64,000 bases of DNA from Deltaproteobacteria bacterium (GTDB lineage: Bacteria; Desulfobacterota; Desulfarculia; Desulfarculales; Desulfarculaceae). The position numbers and the translations under genes are program-made. The notes below the pieces were generated by a model. The model saw only the letters and a list, made by a program, of their open reading frames with translations. It ran no database searches and was not told the DNA's origin. Location: NCBI GenBank assembly GCA_020444165.1, contig JAHLLK010000011.1, forward strand, positions 47,339 to 111,338, written 5' to 3'. Below, one piece after another: positions 49,214-60,035 of this stretch. How positions within the stretch are numbered: the stretch's first letter is position 1; each line of letters begins with the position of its first letter.

Positions 49214-51172
49214 ATGGAATTACCCCTGCTCAACGACATCCTGCTCATCTTCCTGCTGTCCCTGGTGGCCATCCTCCTCACCCAGCGGCTCCGGCTGCCC
49301 AACATCGTGGCTTTCCTGGCTGCCGGAGTCCTGGCCGGCCCCCACGGCCTGGGCCTGGTCACCAGCATCCACGAGGTGGAACTGGCGGCCGAGGTGGGGG
49401 TGGTGCTCCTGTTGTTCACCATCGGCATGGAGTTCTCCCTCCAGACTCTCCTCGCGGTGAAGCGGGCGGTGCTCCTGGGCGGCGGCCTGCAACTGGGGCT
49501 CACCATCGGGGTCATTGCCGTGGCGGCCTGGGCCGGGGGCCGCGCCTGGGGACAGGCCGGTTTCGCCGGCTTCCTGGCGGCGCTGTCCAGCACGGCCATC
49601 GTGCTGAAGCTGTTGCAGGAAAAGGCCGCCCTGGACGGCCCGGCCGGGCGCACCAGCCTGGCCATGCTGATCATGCAGGACCTGGCCGTGGTGCCCCTGA
49701 TGCTCCTCACGCCCTTCCTGGCCGGGGCGGCCGGCGGGGCGGGGGAAGGCGGGCTCATGGCCGCGGCCAAGGGGGTCGGGGTGGTGGCGGCCCTGGTGGT
49801 GGGGGCCAAGTGGCTCTTGCCCCGGCTCCTCCGCCTGGTGGCCGACACCAGGAATCGCGAGCTTTTTCTCCTGGCCATCCTGAGCCTGGGCCTGGGCGTG
49901 GCCTGCCTCACGGCCTGGGCCGGGCTGTCCCTGGCCCTGGGGGCCTTCATCGCCGGGCTCATCATCTCGGAATCGCCCTACAGCCACCAGGCCCTGGGCA
50001 GCGTGCTGCCCATGCGCGACGTGTTCACCAGCCTGTTTTTCGTGTCCATCGGCATGCTGCTGGACCTGGGCTATGTCTGGGCCAACCCCCTGGCCGTGGG
50101 CTTGGCCCTGGCCCTGGTCCTGGGGATCAAGACCCTGACCGGCGGCCTGGCCTCCCTGGCCCTGGGCCTGCCCTTCAGGGTGGCCGCGGCCACCGGGCTC
50201 ATCCTGGGTCAGGTGGGGGAGTTCTCCTTTGTGTTGGCCCGTCTGGGCCAGAGTCACGGGCTGTTGTCCGGGGACAACTACCAGCTTTTCCTGGCGGTCA
50301 CCGTGTTGACCATGGCCCTGACTCCCCTGCTCCTGCACGTGGGCCTGCACCTGCCCGGCACCCGGGGCCGCAGTTTAAACGGGGAGCCCGGGGCCGCCGG
50401 CCTGGCGGACCACGTCATCGTGGTGGGCTTTGGCCTGAACGGGCAGAACGTGACCAGGGCCTGCCGGGCGGCCGGGGTGCCCTACGTGATCCTGGAGATG
50501 AACGCCCGCACCGTGCGGGACCAGGCCAAGGAGGGCGAGCCCATCGTCTTCGGCGACGCGGTGAACCCCGCGGTGCTGGAGCACGCCGGGGTGACCCGGG
50601 CCCGGGCCCTGGTGATCACCATGGCCGACCCGGTGGGCTCCCGCCGGGTCACCGCCCTGGCCAAGTCCCTGAACCCCCGTTTGCACCTCATCGTGCGCAC
50701 CCGCTATTTGCAGGAGATGGAGGAGCTGGTGCGCCTGGGGGCTGACGAGGTGATCCCCGAGGAGTACGAGACCGGGGTGGAGATCTTCACCCGGCTCCTC
50801 CGGGCCTTTCTGGTGCCCGAGGAGGACATCGCCCGCCTGGTGGCCGAGCTGCGCAGCGGGCACTACCAGATGTTCCGGGGGCTGTCCACGCCGACTCCGG
50901 CCCAGCAGGGCGTCTGCGACTTGTTCCGGGACCTGGAGATCACCACCCTCCGGGTGCGGGCCGGGGCGCGCCTGGCCGGGCAGACCATCGGCCAGGTGGG
51001 GCTCCGCCGCCTGCACGGGGTCACGGTGCTGGCCGTGCGCGGCCCGGGTGGCCTGGAGGCCCAACCCGGGGCGGACACCCTGCTGCGGGAAGACGATCTG
51101 GTGGTGCTGTTGGGCGCGCCGGAGAATTTGGCCATGGTGACGCCGCTGTTTACGCGGCCGGTGGGGGAGTGA
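49214..51172 (+). CDS. Kef-type (CPA2) cation/proton antiporter with RCK domains
   Basis: A 652-residue membrane protein. About 12 helices (1-385) form a CPA2 exchanger (RLRLPNIVAFLAAGVLAGPHG, LLLFTIGMEFSL, FFVSIGMLLDL), residues about 400-520 a TrkA_N/RCK NAD-binding domain (DHVIVVGFGLNGQNV) and about 565-645 a TrkA_C regulatory domain. It likely expels K+ or Na+ in exchange for H+ under NAD(H) or ligand control. No KefF/KefG-type ancillary gene is adjacent. GGCGAAAAGG lies upstream of the ATG. It follows the mgd terminator and looks independent. Confidence 0.88.
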   Translation: MELPLLNDILLIFLLSLVAILLTQRLRLPNIVAFLAAGVLAGPHGLGLVTSIHEVELAAEVGVVLLLFTIGMEFSLQTLLAVKRAVLLGGGLQLGLTIGVIAVAAWAGGRAWGQAGFAGFLAALSSTAIVLKLLQEKAALDGPAGRTSLAMLIMQDLAVVPLMLLTPFLAGAAGGAGEGGLMAAAKGVGVVAALVVGAKWLLPRLLRLVADTRNRELFLLAILSLGLGVACLTAWAGLSLALGAFIAGLIISESPYSHQALGSVLPMRDVFTSLFFVSIGMLLDLGYVWANPLAVGLALALVLGIKTLTGGLASLALGLPFRVAAATGLILGQVGEFSFVLARLGQSHGLLSGDNYQLFLAVTVLTMALTPLLLHVGLHLPGTRGRSLNGEPGAAGLADHVIVVGFGLNGQNVTRACRAAGVPYVILEMNARTVRDQAKEGEPIVFGDAVNPAVLEHAGVTRARALVITMADPVGSRRVTALAKSLNPRLHLIVRTRYLQEMEELVRLGADEVIPEEYETGVEIFTRLLRAFLVPEEDIARLVAELRSGHYQMFRGLSTPTPAQQGVCDLFRDLEITTLRVRAGARLAGQTIGQVGLRRLHGVTVLAVRGPGGLEAQPGADTLLREDDLVVLLGAPENLAMVTPLFTRPVGE

Positions 51173-51250
51173 GGAGGGAAGGCAGGGAGCGGGGCGGGGG
51201 GGAGATTCGTGAGCGTGGCCTGGCAAACCAGCCCATCGCTTACGGTGGTT

Positions 51251-51303
51251 AAAGAGAAAAATTCTCTTTTAGTTGACTTTTTAGTCGCTGCCTCACATAT
51301 TAC
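51251..51303 (+). promoter_or_regulatory. promoter and palindrome upstream of the RloAB pair
   Basis: TTGACT (51273-51278) with CATATT at 17 bp (51296-51301) is a plausible promoter, 44 nt before the rloA ATG. AAAGAGAA-AAA-TTCTCTTT (51251-51269), a perfect palindrome, abuts the -35 box and may be a regulator site. The base composition shifts sharply to AT here. Confidence 0.45.
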
Positions 51304-51344
51304 TGGCATGATACAACGCAATTTCCACATTAGGAGGCGGACAG

Positions 51345-52691
51345 ATGATCATCAGTTTCTCTCTTGAAAACTGGATGTCTTTCCGCAACCGGGTCACCTT
51401 CTCCATGGTCGCCAGCCGGGAGCGCCAGCACGGCGATAGGGTTTCCAAGTTGGGCAAGTACCAGACTAGGGTCCTGCCCATCGCAGCGTTATATGGTGGG
51501 AATGCTTCGGGTAAAACCAACTTTTTCAAGGCGATGAATTTCGCCAAACGGTTGGTCGCCAAAGGCACGCAACCGGACAGCTTGATCCCTTTGGAGCCTT
51601 TCCGCCTGGGTGCCGACGGCACTAATGATCCCTCGCATTTTGCCTTTGAGTTACTGATCGACGAAATTATTTACGATTTCAGCTTCGCGGTAACCCGTAA
51701 AGCCGTTTTGCAAGAGCGGTTGGTTAAGATAGGAAAGACCAGCGAAAAGGTCCTTTATTACCGCCACAAAGGGACTATTGAATTTGATGCTTCGTTGGGC
51801 AAGGATGAGTTTTTACGTTTCGCTTTCCAAGGAACCCGAGATAATCAGCTCTTTCTGACAAATTCGGTCTCCCAGAAAGTAGAAAATTTCCGGCCGGTCT
51901 ACGATTGGTTTAAGAATACTCTGGAATTAGTTGCTCCGGACTCCCGTTTTGAACCCTATGAAATATTTCTTGATGAAAACCACCCTCATTACAGCACGAT
52001 GAACCTGCTGCTTGCTCAATTAGACACCGGTATCACCCATTTGGGCATCGAAACTATTCCCGTCGATAATTTAAAAATACCAGATGGCTTTAAGACTATG
52101 CTAATGGAAGATTTTAAAAGAGGGAATACGGTAAAATTACTTGGTGGTCCGTTCAAAGAAGCTTCGCTGGTGACCAGCGAGGCAGGGGAAATGGTGACAA
52201 AGAAGCTCTTTGCCTATCACGCTAAGGACGATGGCACAGAAGCCAAATTCGAGTTGTGTCAGGAATCTGACGGCTCACAACGGGTGATCGACTTGCTGCC
52301 AACCTTTCTCGATCTTGCTGACCATTTGTCTCGAAAGGTTTATATCATCGATGAAATAGATCGTAGCCTTCATACCCTGCTCACTAGAAGTTTGCTCGAG
52401 GCATACCTAGGCACCTGTTCCACCGAAACTAGGTCGCAGTTGCTGTTCACGACTCATGACGTTCTGCTGATGGATCAGCAGTTGCTTCGACGTGATGAGA
52501 TGTGGGTGGCCGAGAGAGATTCCAGGGGAGCCTCGAATTTGTATTCTTTTGCTGAATACAAAGACGTCCGCTACGACAAGGATATCCGGAAAAGTTATCT
52601 GCAGGGGAGACTGGGGGGAATCCCTCGCATTATGCTGAGAGAGGCCTTGGGCAGTCGGTGCAACGTTGAAGATAAATATGGCAATGATTGA
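51345..52691 (+). CDS. RloA/AbiLi-like AAA ATPase of a candidate phage-defence pair
   Basis: A 448-residue ABC/SMC-type ATPase (AAA_15/AAA_21) of the RloA family. The N-terminus [21 protein letters not shown] is the family hallmark; Walker A is [11 protein letters not shown] (51-58), the signature-like [13 protein letters not shown], Walker [13 protein letters not shown] and switch LLFTTHD follow. The middle is a helical insertion. It overlaps the downstream RloB-like gene by one base (TGATG). RloA/RloB pairs are the AbiL abortive-infection type. AGGAGG precedes the ATG at 51345. AT-rich composition suggests horizontal acquisition. Confidence 0.87.
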   Translation: MIISFSLENWMSFRNRVTFSMVASRERQHGDRVSKLGKYQTRVLPIAALYGGNASGKTNFFKAMNFAKRLVAKGTQPDSLIPLEPFRLGADGTNDPSHFAFELLIDEIIYDFSFAVTRKAVLQERLVKIGKTSEKVLYYRHKGTIEFDASLGKDEFLRFAFQGTRDNQLFLTNSVSQKVENFRPVYDWFKNTLELVAPDSRFEPYEIFLDENHPHYSTMNLLLAQLDTGITHLGIETIPVDNLKIPDGFKTMLMEDFKRGNTVKLLGGPFKEASLVTSEAGEMVTKKLFAYHAKDDGTEAKFELCQESDGSQRVIDLLPTFLDLADHLSRKVYIIDEIDRSLHTLLTRSLLEAYLGTCSTETRSQLLFTTHDVLLMDQQLLRRDEMWVAERDSRGASNLYSFAEYKDVRYDKDIRKSYLQGRLGGIPRIMLREALGSRCNVEDKYGND

Positions 52692-53287
52692 TGGCTCAGC
52701 CAAGGCGCAAGTTTCAAAGGTTTCTCGGCGAACGTCGCTATAAGAAGATGTTCATCATCGCAGTGGAGGGCATAAAGACCGAGCCACGGTATTTTGCTGT
52801 CTTCAATAACCAAGACTCTGTTATTTGGGTGAAGTGTCTTAGAGGCAATCACGGCGGTTCTCCGCCCCAGGTATTGAGGCTGATGAAAAACTATCTGCAG
52901 CAACAGGGAATTAAGCCCTCGGATGAAGCCTGGCTTGTCGCTGATAAAGACCAATGGACCGATAACCAACTGAAACAGCTATATGATTGGTCGCAGAGAA
53001 GTGCTAACTATGGATTCGCGTTAAGCAATCCCCAATTCGAGTATTGGTTGCTCCTCCATTTTGAAGACGGTGCCGGTTTGTCATCCAAAAGGGAGATGTT
53101 GGACAAACTTAATCGCTACCTCCCCAGCTACGACAAGGGGATCGATACCCCCCAATTCACCCGGGACCGGATCGAGGAGGCAATCCGGCGGGCCAGACTC
53201 CGGGACGATCCTCCCTGTGTGGACTGGCCCCGCAAGCCTTGGGCCACCACAGTTTACAAACTGGTGGCCAATATCCTTGGAATTTGA
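52691..53287 (+). CDS. RloB/AbiLii-like TOPRIM-type effector
   Basis: A 198-residue RloB-family protein. MFIIAVEGIKTEPRYF holds the first conserved acidic residue, AWLVADKDQW the DxD, and SNPQFEYWLLLHFEDG is the RloB signature; together they form a TOPRIM-like metal site as in OLD-family nucleases. The expected role is nuclease effector triggered by the RloA ATPase upon phage infection. ATG at 52691 overlaps the rloA TGA; an upstream TTG is not needed. The 3' third regains GC-rich codons. Confidence 0.85.
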   Translation: MAQPRRKFQRFLGERRYKKMFIIAVEGIKTEPRYFAVFNNQDSVIWVKCLRGNHGGSPPQVLRLMKNYLQQQGIKPSDEAWLVADKDQWTDNQLKQLYDWSQRSANYGFALSNPQFEYWLLLHFEDGAGLSSKREMLDKLNRYLPSYDKGIDTPQFTRDRIEEAIRRARLRDDPPCVDWPRKPWATTVYKLVANILGI

Positions 53288-53489
53288 GCCCGACCACCCT
53301 CAGTTAAACCAAAAAAACCGTTGATTCCGCCACTTGGCTCTCGGGCTTCATTTTTTCAAAATAGTGGCTGTTGTCTAGGGTCAAACGCAAGTTTTGCGGT
53401 GAAGCCGAAACAATGGACGGTATAATGAAGGCCAATTCCTAAAACGGAAGCCGCTGTCCGGCACATCATCGGGGTAAGGTGGGGCAACC

Positions 53490-54884
53490 TTGAGCCTGTT
53501 CCTGGCGGAATACTATCTCTGGAACCTCTTGATCACCGGCGCCTACACCGGGGCGTTCCTGCTTTATCTCTCCAATTTCTCCGGCGAAGACCCCCGCACC
53601 AACGCCTTCCGCCGGCTGCTTCTGAGCATCCTGGCTTGGGCCGTATTCGATTTTGCCGCGAGCCACCTGGCCCAAAGCCAGCCGCCGGAAACCGCCCGGC
53701 TGGCCTTTGTCTGGCTGTCGTTCCTGTTCCTGGCCTTTCCCCCCGCCGCGGGGGAGGTCATGCTGCATCTCATGGGCCCCGTGTCCTGGCGGCAGCGGCT
53801 GATGCTCTACGGGCCCTATGTTCTGTTGTACCTGGTGGCCATCCTGTTCCCCGGGCTGGTGTCCGGCGCCACTTTCGGGATCGCGAGCCCGGTGCCGGGG
53901 CCGCTCAACTGGAACTTCTTTTTCAAGGTTTACACCTGCCTGTTCACCGGCGTGTTGCTTTTTCGTCTTCTGCAAACCGCCCTGGGCCAAAGCGATCCCC
54001 GCCTCAAAGGCGAGGATCTGGTGCTTTTCGCCGGGGGCAGCGCCACCCTCTTGGGCATCATCGCCAGCCAGCTCCTCCGGGACTGGCGAGGACCGGATTT
54101 CCCCTGGCTGGCCAACCTGGCCACCCTGTTCATCAGCCTGGCCGCCCTGTGGGGCATCCGCCGCTACGGCCGGGTGTTCACCCGCCACACCCTGTACGAG
54201 GCCACGGTGCAGGTCATCCCCGGTGGCCTGGCCCAGCTCCGGGCTGGGCGCATCCTCTGGGCCAACCAGGGTCTGGCCCAGCTTTTGGGCCTCCGGCTGG
54301 CCGGCGAACTCACCGGCCTGGACCTGGCCGCCCTACTGGACCGGGACTTCTACCCTGCCGACGAAGCGCGGACGGTGGCCGCGGCGCTCTCGCGGGGGGA
54401 GCTGCCCCAGGACGAGATCCGCCTGCACCGCGTCGGCGGAGGCTGGCTCCCCTGCCTGGTGCACTCCGCGCCCCTGGACCCCGGGGATCACGCCCAGGGG
54501 GCCGTGGCCCTGTTCCAGGACCTGACCGCGCAAAAGGAAGCCATGGCCGAGCGCCTGTGGCGGGAGAAACTCTCCGGGGCCATGGAGACCTCCGGCGCGG
54601 TGTGCCACGAGCTGAACCAGCCCCTGCAAGCCCTGCAAAACCGCATCGAGCTGATGGGCCTCCGCCCCACCACCCCGGACCTCCTGGCGGCCGACCTGGC
54701 CAAGATGGCGGAGATCTGCCAGGACATGACGGTCATCACCCGCCGCCTGCAAAATCTCACCACCTACCAGACCAAGGATTATTTGGGGATAACCAAGATT
54801 CTGGACCTGGCGCGCTCGTCCCAGGAGGAGGCCGCCGAGACCGCCGACCAGAGGACGGGTAAGCTTAACTCCAAAATAGCATAG
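53490..54884 (+). CDS. membrane PAS/HisKA protein without ATPase domain
   Basis: A 464-residue sensor. Seven hydrophobic segments (about 8-225) resemble 7TM sensor modules; a PAS domain follows (about 235-345; VIPGGLAQLRAGRILWANQG), and a HisKA dimerisation domain with phosphoacceptor His373 (AVCHELNQPLQALQNR). The protein ends about 75 residues later, with no HATPase_c N/G boxes. It may be phosphorylated in trans or act as a phosphotransfer platform. No frameshift is visible; the next gene is convergent at 54890. TTG start at 53490 with AAGGTGGGG upstream; TATAAT at 53421-53426 may be its -10. Confidence 0.78.
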   Translation: MSLFLAEYYLWNLLITGAYTGAFLLYLSNFSGEDPRTNAFRRLLLSILAWAVFDFAASHLAQSQPPETARLAFVWLSFLFLAFPPAAGEVMLHLMGPVSWRQRLMLYGPYVLLYLVAILFPGLVSGATFGIASPVPGPLNWNFFFKVYTCLFTGVLLFRLLQTALGQSDPRLKGEDLVLFAGGSATLLGIIASQLLRDWRGPDFPWLANLATLFISLAALWGIRRYGRVFTRHTLYEATVQVIPGGLAQLRAGRILWANQGLAQLLGLRLAGELTGLDLAALLDRDFYPADEARTVAAALSRGELPQDEIRLHRVGGGWLPCLVHSAPLDPGDHAQGAVALFQDLTAQKEAMAERLWREKLSGAMETSGAVCHELNQPLQALQNRIELMGLRPTTPDLLAADLAKMAEICQDMTVITRRLQNLTTYQTKDYLGITKILDLARSSQEEAAETADQRTGKLNSKIA

Positions 54885-54889
54885 GTAGG

Positions 54890-55663
54890 TTATTCCAACC
54901 GGAACACCGGGCTGGGCGCATCCTGGCGGGCTGCGCAGAGCCCCGCCGCAGAGCCGTGCGCCGCCAGGGCCTCCCGCGCCGCGGCCAGGGCCAGCTCGGG
55001 GCGGTTGTTCTTTTCCGAGAGGTGGGCCAAAACCACCTGGCCCAGGCCCGGGTGGCAAAGCTCGCCCAAAAGTCCGGCGGCGTCCTGGTTGGAGAGATGG
55101 CCGTGGGCCCCCCGCACCCGCTGCTTCAGCCACTCGGGGTAGGGCCCCCGGGCCAGCAGACCCGGGTCGTGGTTGGCCTCCAGGATGAGAGCCTGGCAGC
55201 CGGCCAGGCGTTGGCGCACCAGGCCGGTGGGTTTGCCCAGGTCGGTGCAGACCCCCAGCCGCACTCCGCCCGCGGCCACCACCAGGCCCACCGGGTCCCG
55301 GGCGTCGTGGGGGATGGAAAATGGCGTGAGCGAGAGGCCGCCCACGGTGAAACTGCGGCCGGCGTCCAGGGGCTGGTGGCGCACTCCCGGCATGGAGGGG
55401 GCCGCGGACCAGGTGGCCGGTGTGGAGGTCACGGTCAGGCGGTGCCGCCGGGCCAGCACGTCCACCCCGGCCAGGTGGTCGCGGTGCTCGTGGGTGACCA
55501 CAATGGTGGTGACGTCGTGGGCGGCAAAACCGGCCGCCTCCAGGCGCAGGGTGATCTGCCGGGCCGAGAGCCCGGCGTCGATCAGGAGCCCCTGGGCTCC
55601 GGCCTTCACGAAGATGGCGTTGCCCTTGGAACCGCTGCCCAAAAGGCAGAACAGGAGCGACAC
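54890..55663 (-). CDS. WalJ/YycJ-like metallo-beta-lactamase-fold hydrolase
   Basis: A 257-residue MBL-fold protein of the YycJ/WalJ family: VSLLFCLLGSGSKGNAIFV at the start, the metal motif VTHEHRDHLAGV, IPHDARDPVG, TDLGKP, ILEANHDP and GHLSNQDAAG, AHLSEKNNRPE. These proteins are probable 5'-3' exonucleases or cell-wall/replication regulators. The GTG at 55663 was chosen because it gives the family N-terminus; the open frame to 55774 adds unrelated residues. It ends the minus-strand translation cluster. Confidence 0.87.
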   Translation of the reverse strand: MSLLFCLLGSGSKGNAIFVKAGAQGLLIDAGLSARQITLRLEAAGFAAHDVTTIVVTHEHRDHLAGVDVLARRHRLTVTSTPATWSAAPSMPGVRHQPLDAGRSFTVGGLSLTPFSIPHDARDPVGLVVAAGGVRLGVCTDLGKPTGLVRQRLAGCQALILEANHDPGLLARGPYPEWLKQRVRGAHGHLSNQDAAGLLGELCHPGLGQVVLAHLSEKNNRPELALAAAREALAAHGSAAGLCAARQDAPSPVFRLE

Positions 55664-55745
55664 GGTTAGGCTTCCCGCCCGGAGTGGCGGGGGCAAGAGA
55701 GGGAAAAAACGGCGCGGGACCTGGGGCAGCGGCAAGGCATGGGGC

Positions 55746-56192
55746 TCATCCGGTGTGGCCGAAGCCGCCGTCACCCCGGCGGCTGGCGGGCAGTTCCTCC
55801 ACCACCTGGAGCTGGGCCTGGACCACCGGGGCCACCACCAACTGGGCCACCCGGTCGCCCCGCTCCACCCGGCAAGGCTCCTGGCCCAGGTTTATGAGGG
55901 CCACCTTGACCTCGCCGCGGTAATCGGCGTCGATGGTGCCGGGGGCGTTGACCACGGTGAGGCCCTGCTTCACGGCCAGGCCGGAACGGGGCCGCACCTG
56001 GCCCTCAAAGCCGGGGGGCAGGGCGATGGCCAGGCCGGTGGGCACCACCTCCCGCTGGCCCGGGGCCAGGACGAGGGGTTCGTCCAACGCGGCGGGGAGG
56101 TCGAGCCCGGCGGACTGGGGCGTCATGTAGGCGGGCAGGGGCAGGCCGCGGCCGTGGGGCAAGACCCGCACCTGCACCGCCACGGAACTCAT
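55746..56192 (-). CDS. dut: dUTP diphosphatase
   Basis: A 148-residue homotrimeric dUTPase, hydrolysing dUTP to dUMP. The five motifs are in order: [40 protein letters not shown] and the C-terminal [11 protein letters not shown]. The ATG at 56192 overlaps the stop of the M16 peptidase gene. Normal length. Confidence 0.96.
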   Translation of the reverse strand: MSSVAVQVRVLPHGRGLPLPAYMTPQSAGLDLPAALDEPLVLAPGQREVVPTGLAIALPPGFEGQVRPRSGLAVKQGLTVVNAPGTIDADYRGEVKVALINLGQEPCRVERGDRVAQLVVAPVVQAQLQVVEELPASRRGDGGFGHTG

Positions 56193-57448
56193 GCCAAAAG
56201 CTCCTGGGCCACGCGGTCGGCGTCCAGATTGCCCAGCACGGTCACGGCCAGGCGGTCGGGGTCCAGGATCTGGCCGGCCAGGGCGCTCACCTCGGCGGCT
56301 TCCACCGCGTCGATGTTGGCGATGACCTGGTCCAGGGGCACGTGCCCGCCAAAGTAGAACTCGTTTTTGGCCAGACGGCTCATGCGGCTGTCCGGGTTCT
56401 CGGCGCCCAGGAGGATGGAGCCCTTCAGGTGCTCCTTGGCGTGCTCCAACTCCTCGGCGTCCACCAGCCCGCTGGCCATAGCCGCCATTTCCTCCTTGAC
56501 CACCTGGATGGCCTCCACGGTGCGGCTGGGCGAAACCCCCAGGTACACCCCCAGCATGCCGGTGTCACTGTAGCTGGAGAGGTAGGAGTACACGGCGTAG
56601 GCCAGGCCGCGGCGCTCGCGCACTTCCTGGAAGAGCCGGGAACTCATGCTGCCGCCCAGCATGCCGTTCATGAGCGCGGCGGCAAAGCGCTGGGGGGCCA
56701 CAGCCGAGGGGGCGTCGGCCCCCAACAGCACGTGCACCTGCTCGGTGGGCCGGCTGACCACCCGGAGCCGCGGCTCGGTGAGGGGAGCGTGGCGGGGCGG
56801 CCGGGCCGGCCGGGTGGGCAGGGCGCCCACCACCGGTCCCAACAGCTCCACCAGGTGCTCATGCTCCAGCTGCCCCACGGCCGAAATCACCATGTTGGCC
56901 GGCACGTAGTTGGCGCCCATGTAGTCCAGGATGGCCTGGCGGTCCATGCCCTCCACCGAGGCGGTGGTGCCCAGGATGGGCCGGCCCAAGGGATGGCCCG
57001 GCCAGAAGTCCAGGCCGAACAACACGTGCACCAGCTCGTCCGGGGTGTCCTCCACGCAGGAGATCTCCTGCAGGATCACCTGGCGCTCCCGCTCCAACTC
57101 CGCGGGGTCGTAGGCCGGGTGCAGGAAGATCTCCGAAAGCACGGAGAACATTTCCGGCAGGTGGCTGGCCAAGGCCCGGGCGTGGAAGCAGGTGCTCTCC
57201 TTGCCGGTGAAGGCGTTGGCCTGGCCGCCCAGGCGGTCGATGACCCGGGCGATGTCCAGGGCGGTGAGCTGGGCGGTGCCTTTGAAAGCCATGTGCTCGA
57301 TGAGATGGCTGACCCCGCCCAGCTCGGGCTCCTCGTCGCGGGAGCCCACTTCCACCCAAAGACCCAAGGATACCGAGTAGGCGTGCGGCAGGCTTTCAGT
57401 CACCAGCCGCACGCCATTGTCAAAGGTAGTTTTCTGAAACACGTTCAC
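56189..57448 (-). CDS. M16 family zinc peptidase
   Basis: A 419-residue pitrilysin/M16B peptidase. The inverted zinc motif is HLIEH (48-52) within [15 protein letters not shown], with the distal glutamate in the [16 protein letters not shown] region. MPP-like [18 protein letters not shown] opens the chain. Such genes commonly follow pnp; they process peptides or leader sequences. A GTG start immediately follows the pnp stop, suggesting coupling. Confidence 0.92.
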   Translation of the reverse strand: MNVFQKTTFDNGVRLVTESLPHAYSVSLGLWVEVGSRDEEPELGGVSHLIEHMAFKGTAQLTALDIARVIDRLGGQANAFTGKESTCFHARALASHLPEMFSVLSEIFLHPAYDPAELERERQVILQEISCVEDTPDELVHVLFGLDFWPGHPLGRPILGTTASVEGMDRQAILDYMGANYVPANMVISAVGQLEHEHLVELLGPVVGALPTRPARPPRHAPLTEPRLRVVSRPTEQVHVLLGADAPSAVAPQRFAAALMNGMLGGSMSSRLFQEVRERRGLAYAVYSYLSSYSDTGMLGVYLGVSPSRTVEAIQVVKEEMAAMASGLVDAEELEHAKEHLKGSILLGAENPDSRMSRLAKNEFYFGGHVPLDQVIANIDAVEAAEVSALAGQILDPDRLAVTVLGNLDADRVAQELLA

Positions 57449-59656
57449 CTATCGGCGGTCGTTCCGCCCCCGCCCGGGGCGGTCGTCGCCCCGGCGGCCG
57501 CCGGAACGAGGTTCACGTTGCGGGCGGTCGTCGCCCGAGGAGCCTTCCTCCTGGCCCTCACCGGGCTCGGGGGGAGGCAACAGCGCCTTGCGGGAGAGCC
57601 GGATCTTGCCGCGGTCGTCCACGCCCAGCACCTTGACCTTGACCCGGTCGCCTTCCCTCAGCACGTCGGTGACGGCGCGCACCCGGGTGTGGTCCAGCTC
57701 GCTGATGTGCACCAGGCCATCGCGGCCGGGCATAAGCTCCACGAAAGCGCCGAAGTCCATGATGCGCACCACGGTGCCCTCGTAGACCGCGCCCTCTTCC
57801 ACTTCCTGGGTAAGCTCGCGGATCATCTGCAGGGCCTTCGCGCCGGCGTCGCCGTCCACCGCGGCCACGTGCACCGTGCCGTCGTCCTCGACGTCGATCT
57901 TGACTCCGGTTTCCATCTGGATGCCGCGTATCACCTTGCCGCCGGGGCCGATCACGTCCTTGATGCGCTCCACCGGGATCTTGATGGTGGTGATGCGCGG
58001 AGCCCAGTCGCTGATCTCGCCGCGGGCGCGCTCGATGGACTTCTTCATCTCGCCCAGAATGTGCAGCCGGGCCTCGCGGGCCTGGTCCAGGGCGCGGCCC
58101 ATGATGTCCTTGGTGATGCCGCTGATCTTGATGTCCATCTGCACGGCGGTGACGCCGTCCTGGGTGCCGGCCACCTTGAAGTCCATGTCGCCCAGGTGGT
58201 CCTCGTCACCCATGATGTCGGTCAACACCACGGTGTTGTCGCCTTCCTTGATCAGGCCCATGGCCACGCCGGCCACCGCCGCCCGGGAAGGCACCCCGGC
58301 GTCCATCAGCGCCATGGAGCCGCCGCACACCGTGGCCATGGAGGACGAGCCGTTGGACTCGGTGATCTCGCTGACCACGCGGATGGAGTAGGGGAAGTCT
58401 TCCCGCTTGGGCAGCACCCGTTCCAGGGCCCGCCGGGCCAGGGCGCCGTGGCCGATCTCGCGGCGGCCGGGGCCCCGGAGCATCTTGGCCTCGCCCACGC
58501 AGTAGGGCGGGAAGTTGTAGTGCAACAGGAAGTGCCGGAAGGTGTCGCCTTCGGTCACCGACTCGATGCGCTGCTCGTCGCCGCTGGTGCCCAGGGTGGC
58601 CACCACCACGGCCTGGGTCTCGCCGCGGGTGAACAGGGCCGAGCCGTGGGCCCGGGGCAGCACCCCCACCTCGGTGGCGATGGGCCGCACCTGGTTGTGC
58701 GCCCGCCCGTCCACCCGGCGGCCCTCGGTCAGGATCATCTCGCGCATGTCATGGGCGATGAAGTCCTCGACCATATTCTTGATCTTGCCTTCCCAGCCGG
58801 GGAACTCCTCGGCCAGGGTCTCGGCGGCCTTCTTCTTGGTGGCCCGCACCTTGCCGTAGCGTTCCAGCTTCGGCGCGGTGGCCAGGATCTCGGTCAGGTC
58901 GCCGGCCACCAGGGCCCGGACCTTCTCCAAAAGCCCGCCCTCGGGCTCGGCCGGCTTGGCGTAATCCCGTTTGGGCTTGCCCACCGCGGCGGCCAGTTCC
59001 TCCTGGATGTCCAAGAGGGGCTGCATCTCGCAGTGGCCGAACCACAGGGCCTCCAGGACATCTTCCTCGGTGAGCTGCTCGCCGCCGCCTTCCACCATCA
59101 CGATGGCGTTGCGGCTGCCGGCCACGATGAAGTCCATGTCGGACTGCTCGATCTCCTGGCTGGTGGGGTTCACCACCAGCTTGCCGTCCACCCGGCCCAC
59201 GCGCACCCCGGCCAGAGGGCCGTCAAAGGGCACGTCCGAGATCATCAGGGCGGCCGAGGCGCCGGTCAGGGCCATGACGTCAGGCTCGTTCACCTTGTCC
59301 ACGCTCATGACCGTGGCGATGATCTGGGTCTCGTGGGTCCAGCCCTTGGGCATGCGGGGCCGCACGGGGCGGTCGATGAGCCGGCTGGTGAGGGTCTCCT
59401 TCTCGCTGGGGCGGCCCATCTCGCGGCGGAAGAAGTTGCCGGGGATGCGCCCGGCCGCGTAAGACATCTCTTGGTAGTCCACGGTCAGCGGCAGGAAGTC
59501 GATGCCCTCCCGCACGCCTTGATCGCCCACCGCGGTGACCAGCACGATGGTCTCACCCATGGTGACCCACACCGCGCCGGAGGCCTGTTTGGCGACCTTA
59601 CCGGTTTCCATACTGAATTCACGGCCGTTTATGGTGGCCGTAACCTTTTTAATCAT
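57449..59656 (-). CDS. pnp: polynucleotide phosphorylase
   Basis: A 735-residue trimeric 3'-5' exoribonuclease/polymerase of the RNA degradosome. Two RNase PH domains (active site [21 protein letters not shown] and [16 protein letters not shown]), a KH domain ([14 protein letters not shown]) and an S1 domain ([20 protein letters not shown]) are present, then an Arg/Gly-rich tail. The ATG at 59656 (MIKKVTA) was chosen; an in-frame GTG at 59668 follows GGAAGG and is an alternative. rpsO-pnp order is standard. Confidence 0.97.
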   Translation of the reverse strand: MIKKVTATINGREFSMETGKVAKQASGAVWVTMGETIVLVTAVGDQGVREGIDFLPLTVDYQEMSYAAGRIPGNFFRREMGRPSEKETLTSRLIDRPVRPRMPKGWTHETQIIATVMSVDKVNEPDVMALTGASAALMISDVPFDGPLAGVRVGRVDGKLVVNPTSQEIEQSDMDFIVAGSRNAIVMVEGGGEQLTEEDVLEALWFGHCEMQPLLDIQEELAAAVGKPKRDYAKPAEPEGGLLEKVRALVAGDLTEILATAPKLERYGKVRATKKKAAETLAEEFPGWEGKIKNMVEDFIAHDMREMILTEGRRVDGRAHNQVRPIATEVGVLPRAHGSALFTRGETQAVVVATLGTSGDEQRIESVTEGDTFRHFLLHYNFPPYCVGEAKMLRGPGRREIGHGALARRALERVLPKREDFPYSIRVVSEITESNGSSSMATVCGGSMALMDAGVPSRAAVAGVAMGLIKEGDNTVVLTDIMGDEDHLGDMDFKVAGTQDGVTAVQMDIKISGITKDIMGRALDQAREARLHILGEMKKSIERARGEISDWAPRITTIKIPVERIKDVIGPGGKVIRGIQMETGVKIDVEDDGTVHVAAVDGDAGAKALQMIRELTQEVEEGAVYEGTVVRIMDFGAFVELMPGRDGLVHISELDHTRVRAVTDVLREGDRVKVKVLGVDDRGKIRLSRKALLPPPEPGEGQEEGSSGDDRPQREPRSGGRRGDDRPGRGRNDRR

Positions 59657-59682
59657 CTCTATTCTCACTCGCCTTCCAAGGC

Positions 59683-59952
59683 TTACTTGCGGATGCCCAG
59701 CTCCTTGATGACCGTGCGGTACCGCTCGATATCCTTGCGCTTAAGGTAATTGAGCATCCGGCGGCGCTGACCGACCAGCTTCAGGAGGCCCCGGCGGCTG
59801 TGGTGGTCCTTTTTGTGCACCTTGAAATGCTCCGTGAGGTACTTGATGCGTTCAGACAGAAGCGCAATCTGCACCTCGGGGGAGCCGGTGTCGCTTTCGC
59901 CGCGCTGGAACTTCTCGATGACGCCGCGTTTATCGTCGGGGGTCAAAACCAC
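59683..59952 (-). CDS. rpsO: 30S ribosomal protein S15
   Basis: The 89-residue S15 protein, complete: [55 protein letters not shown] and the C-terminal ELGIRK. It binds 16S rRNA in early assembly. GTG start at 59952 with GGAGG upstream. Followed by pnp. Confidence 0.98.
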   Translation of the reverse strand: MVLTPDDKRGVIEKFQRGESDTGSPEVQIALLSERIKYLTEHFKVHKKDHHSRRGLLKLVGQRRRMLNYLKRKDIERYRTVIKELGIRK

Positions 59953-60035
59953 TTTCTAATCCTCCTTTGGTTGTGGGCCTTGTGGCCCCTCGTCTGCGGC
60001 CCAGAGAGCGGGGGCCCCTTCCCCCGCCACCAGGC

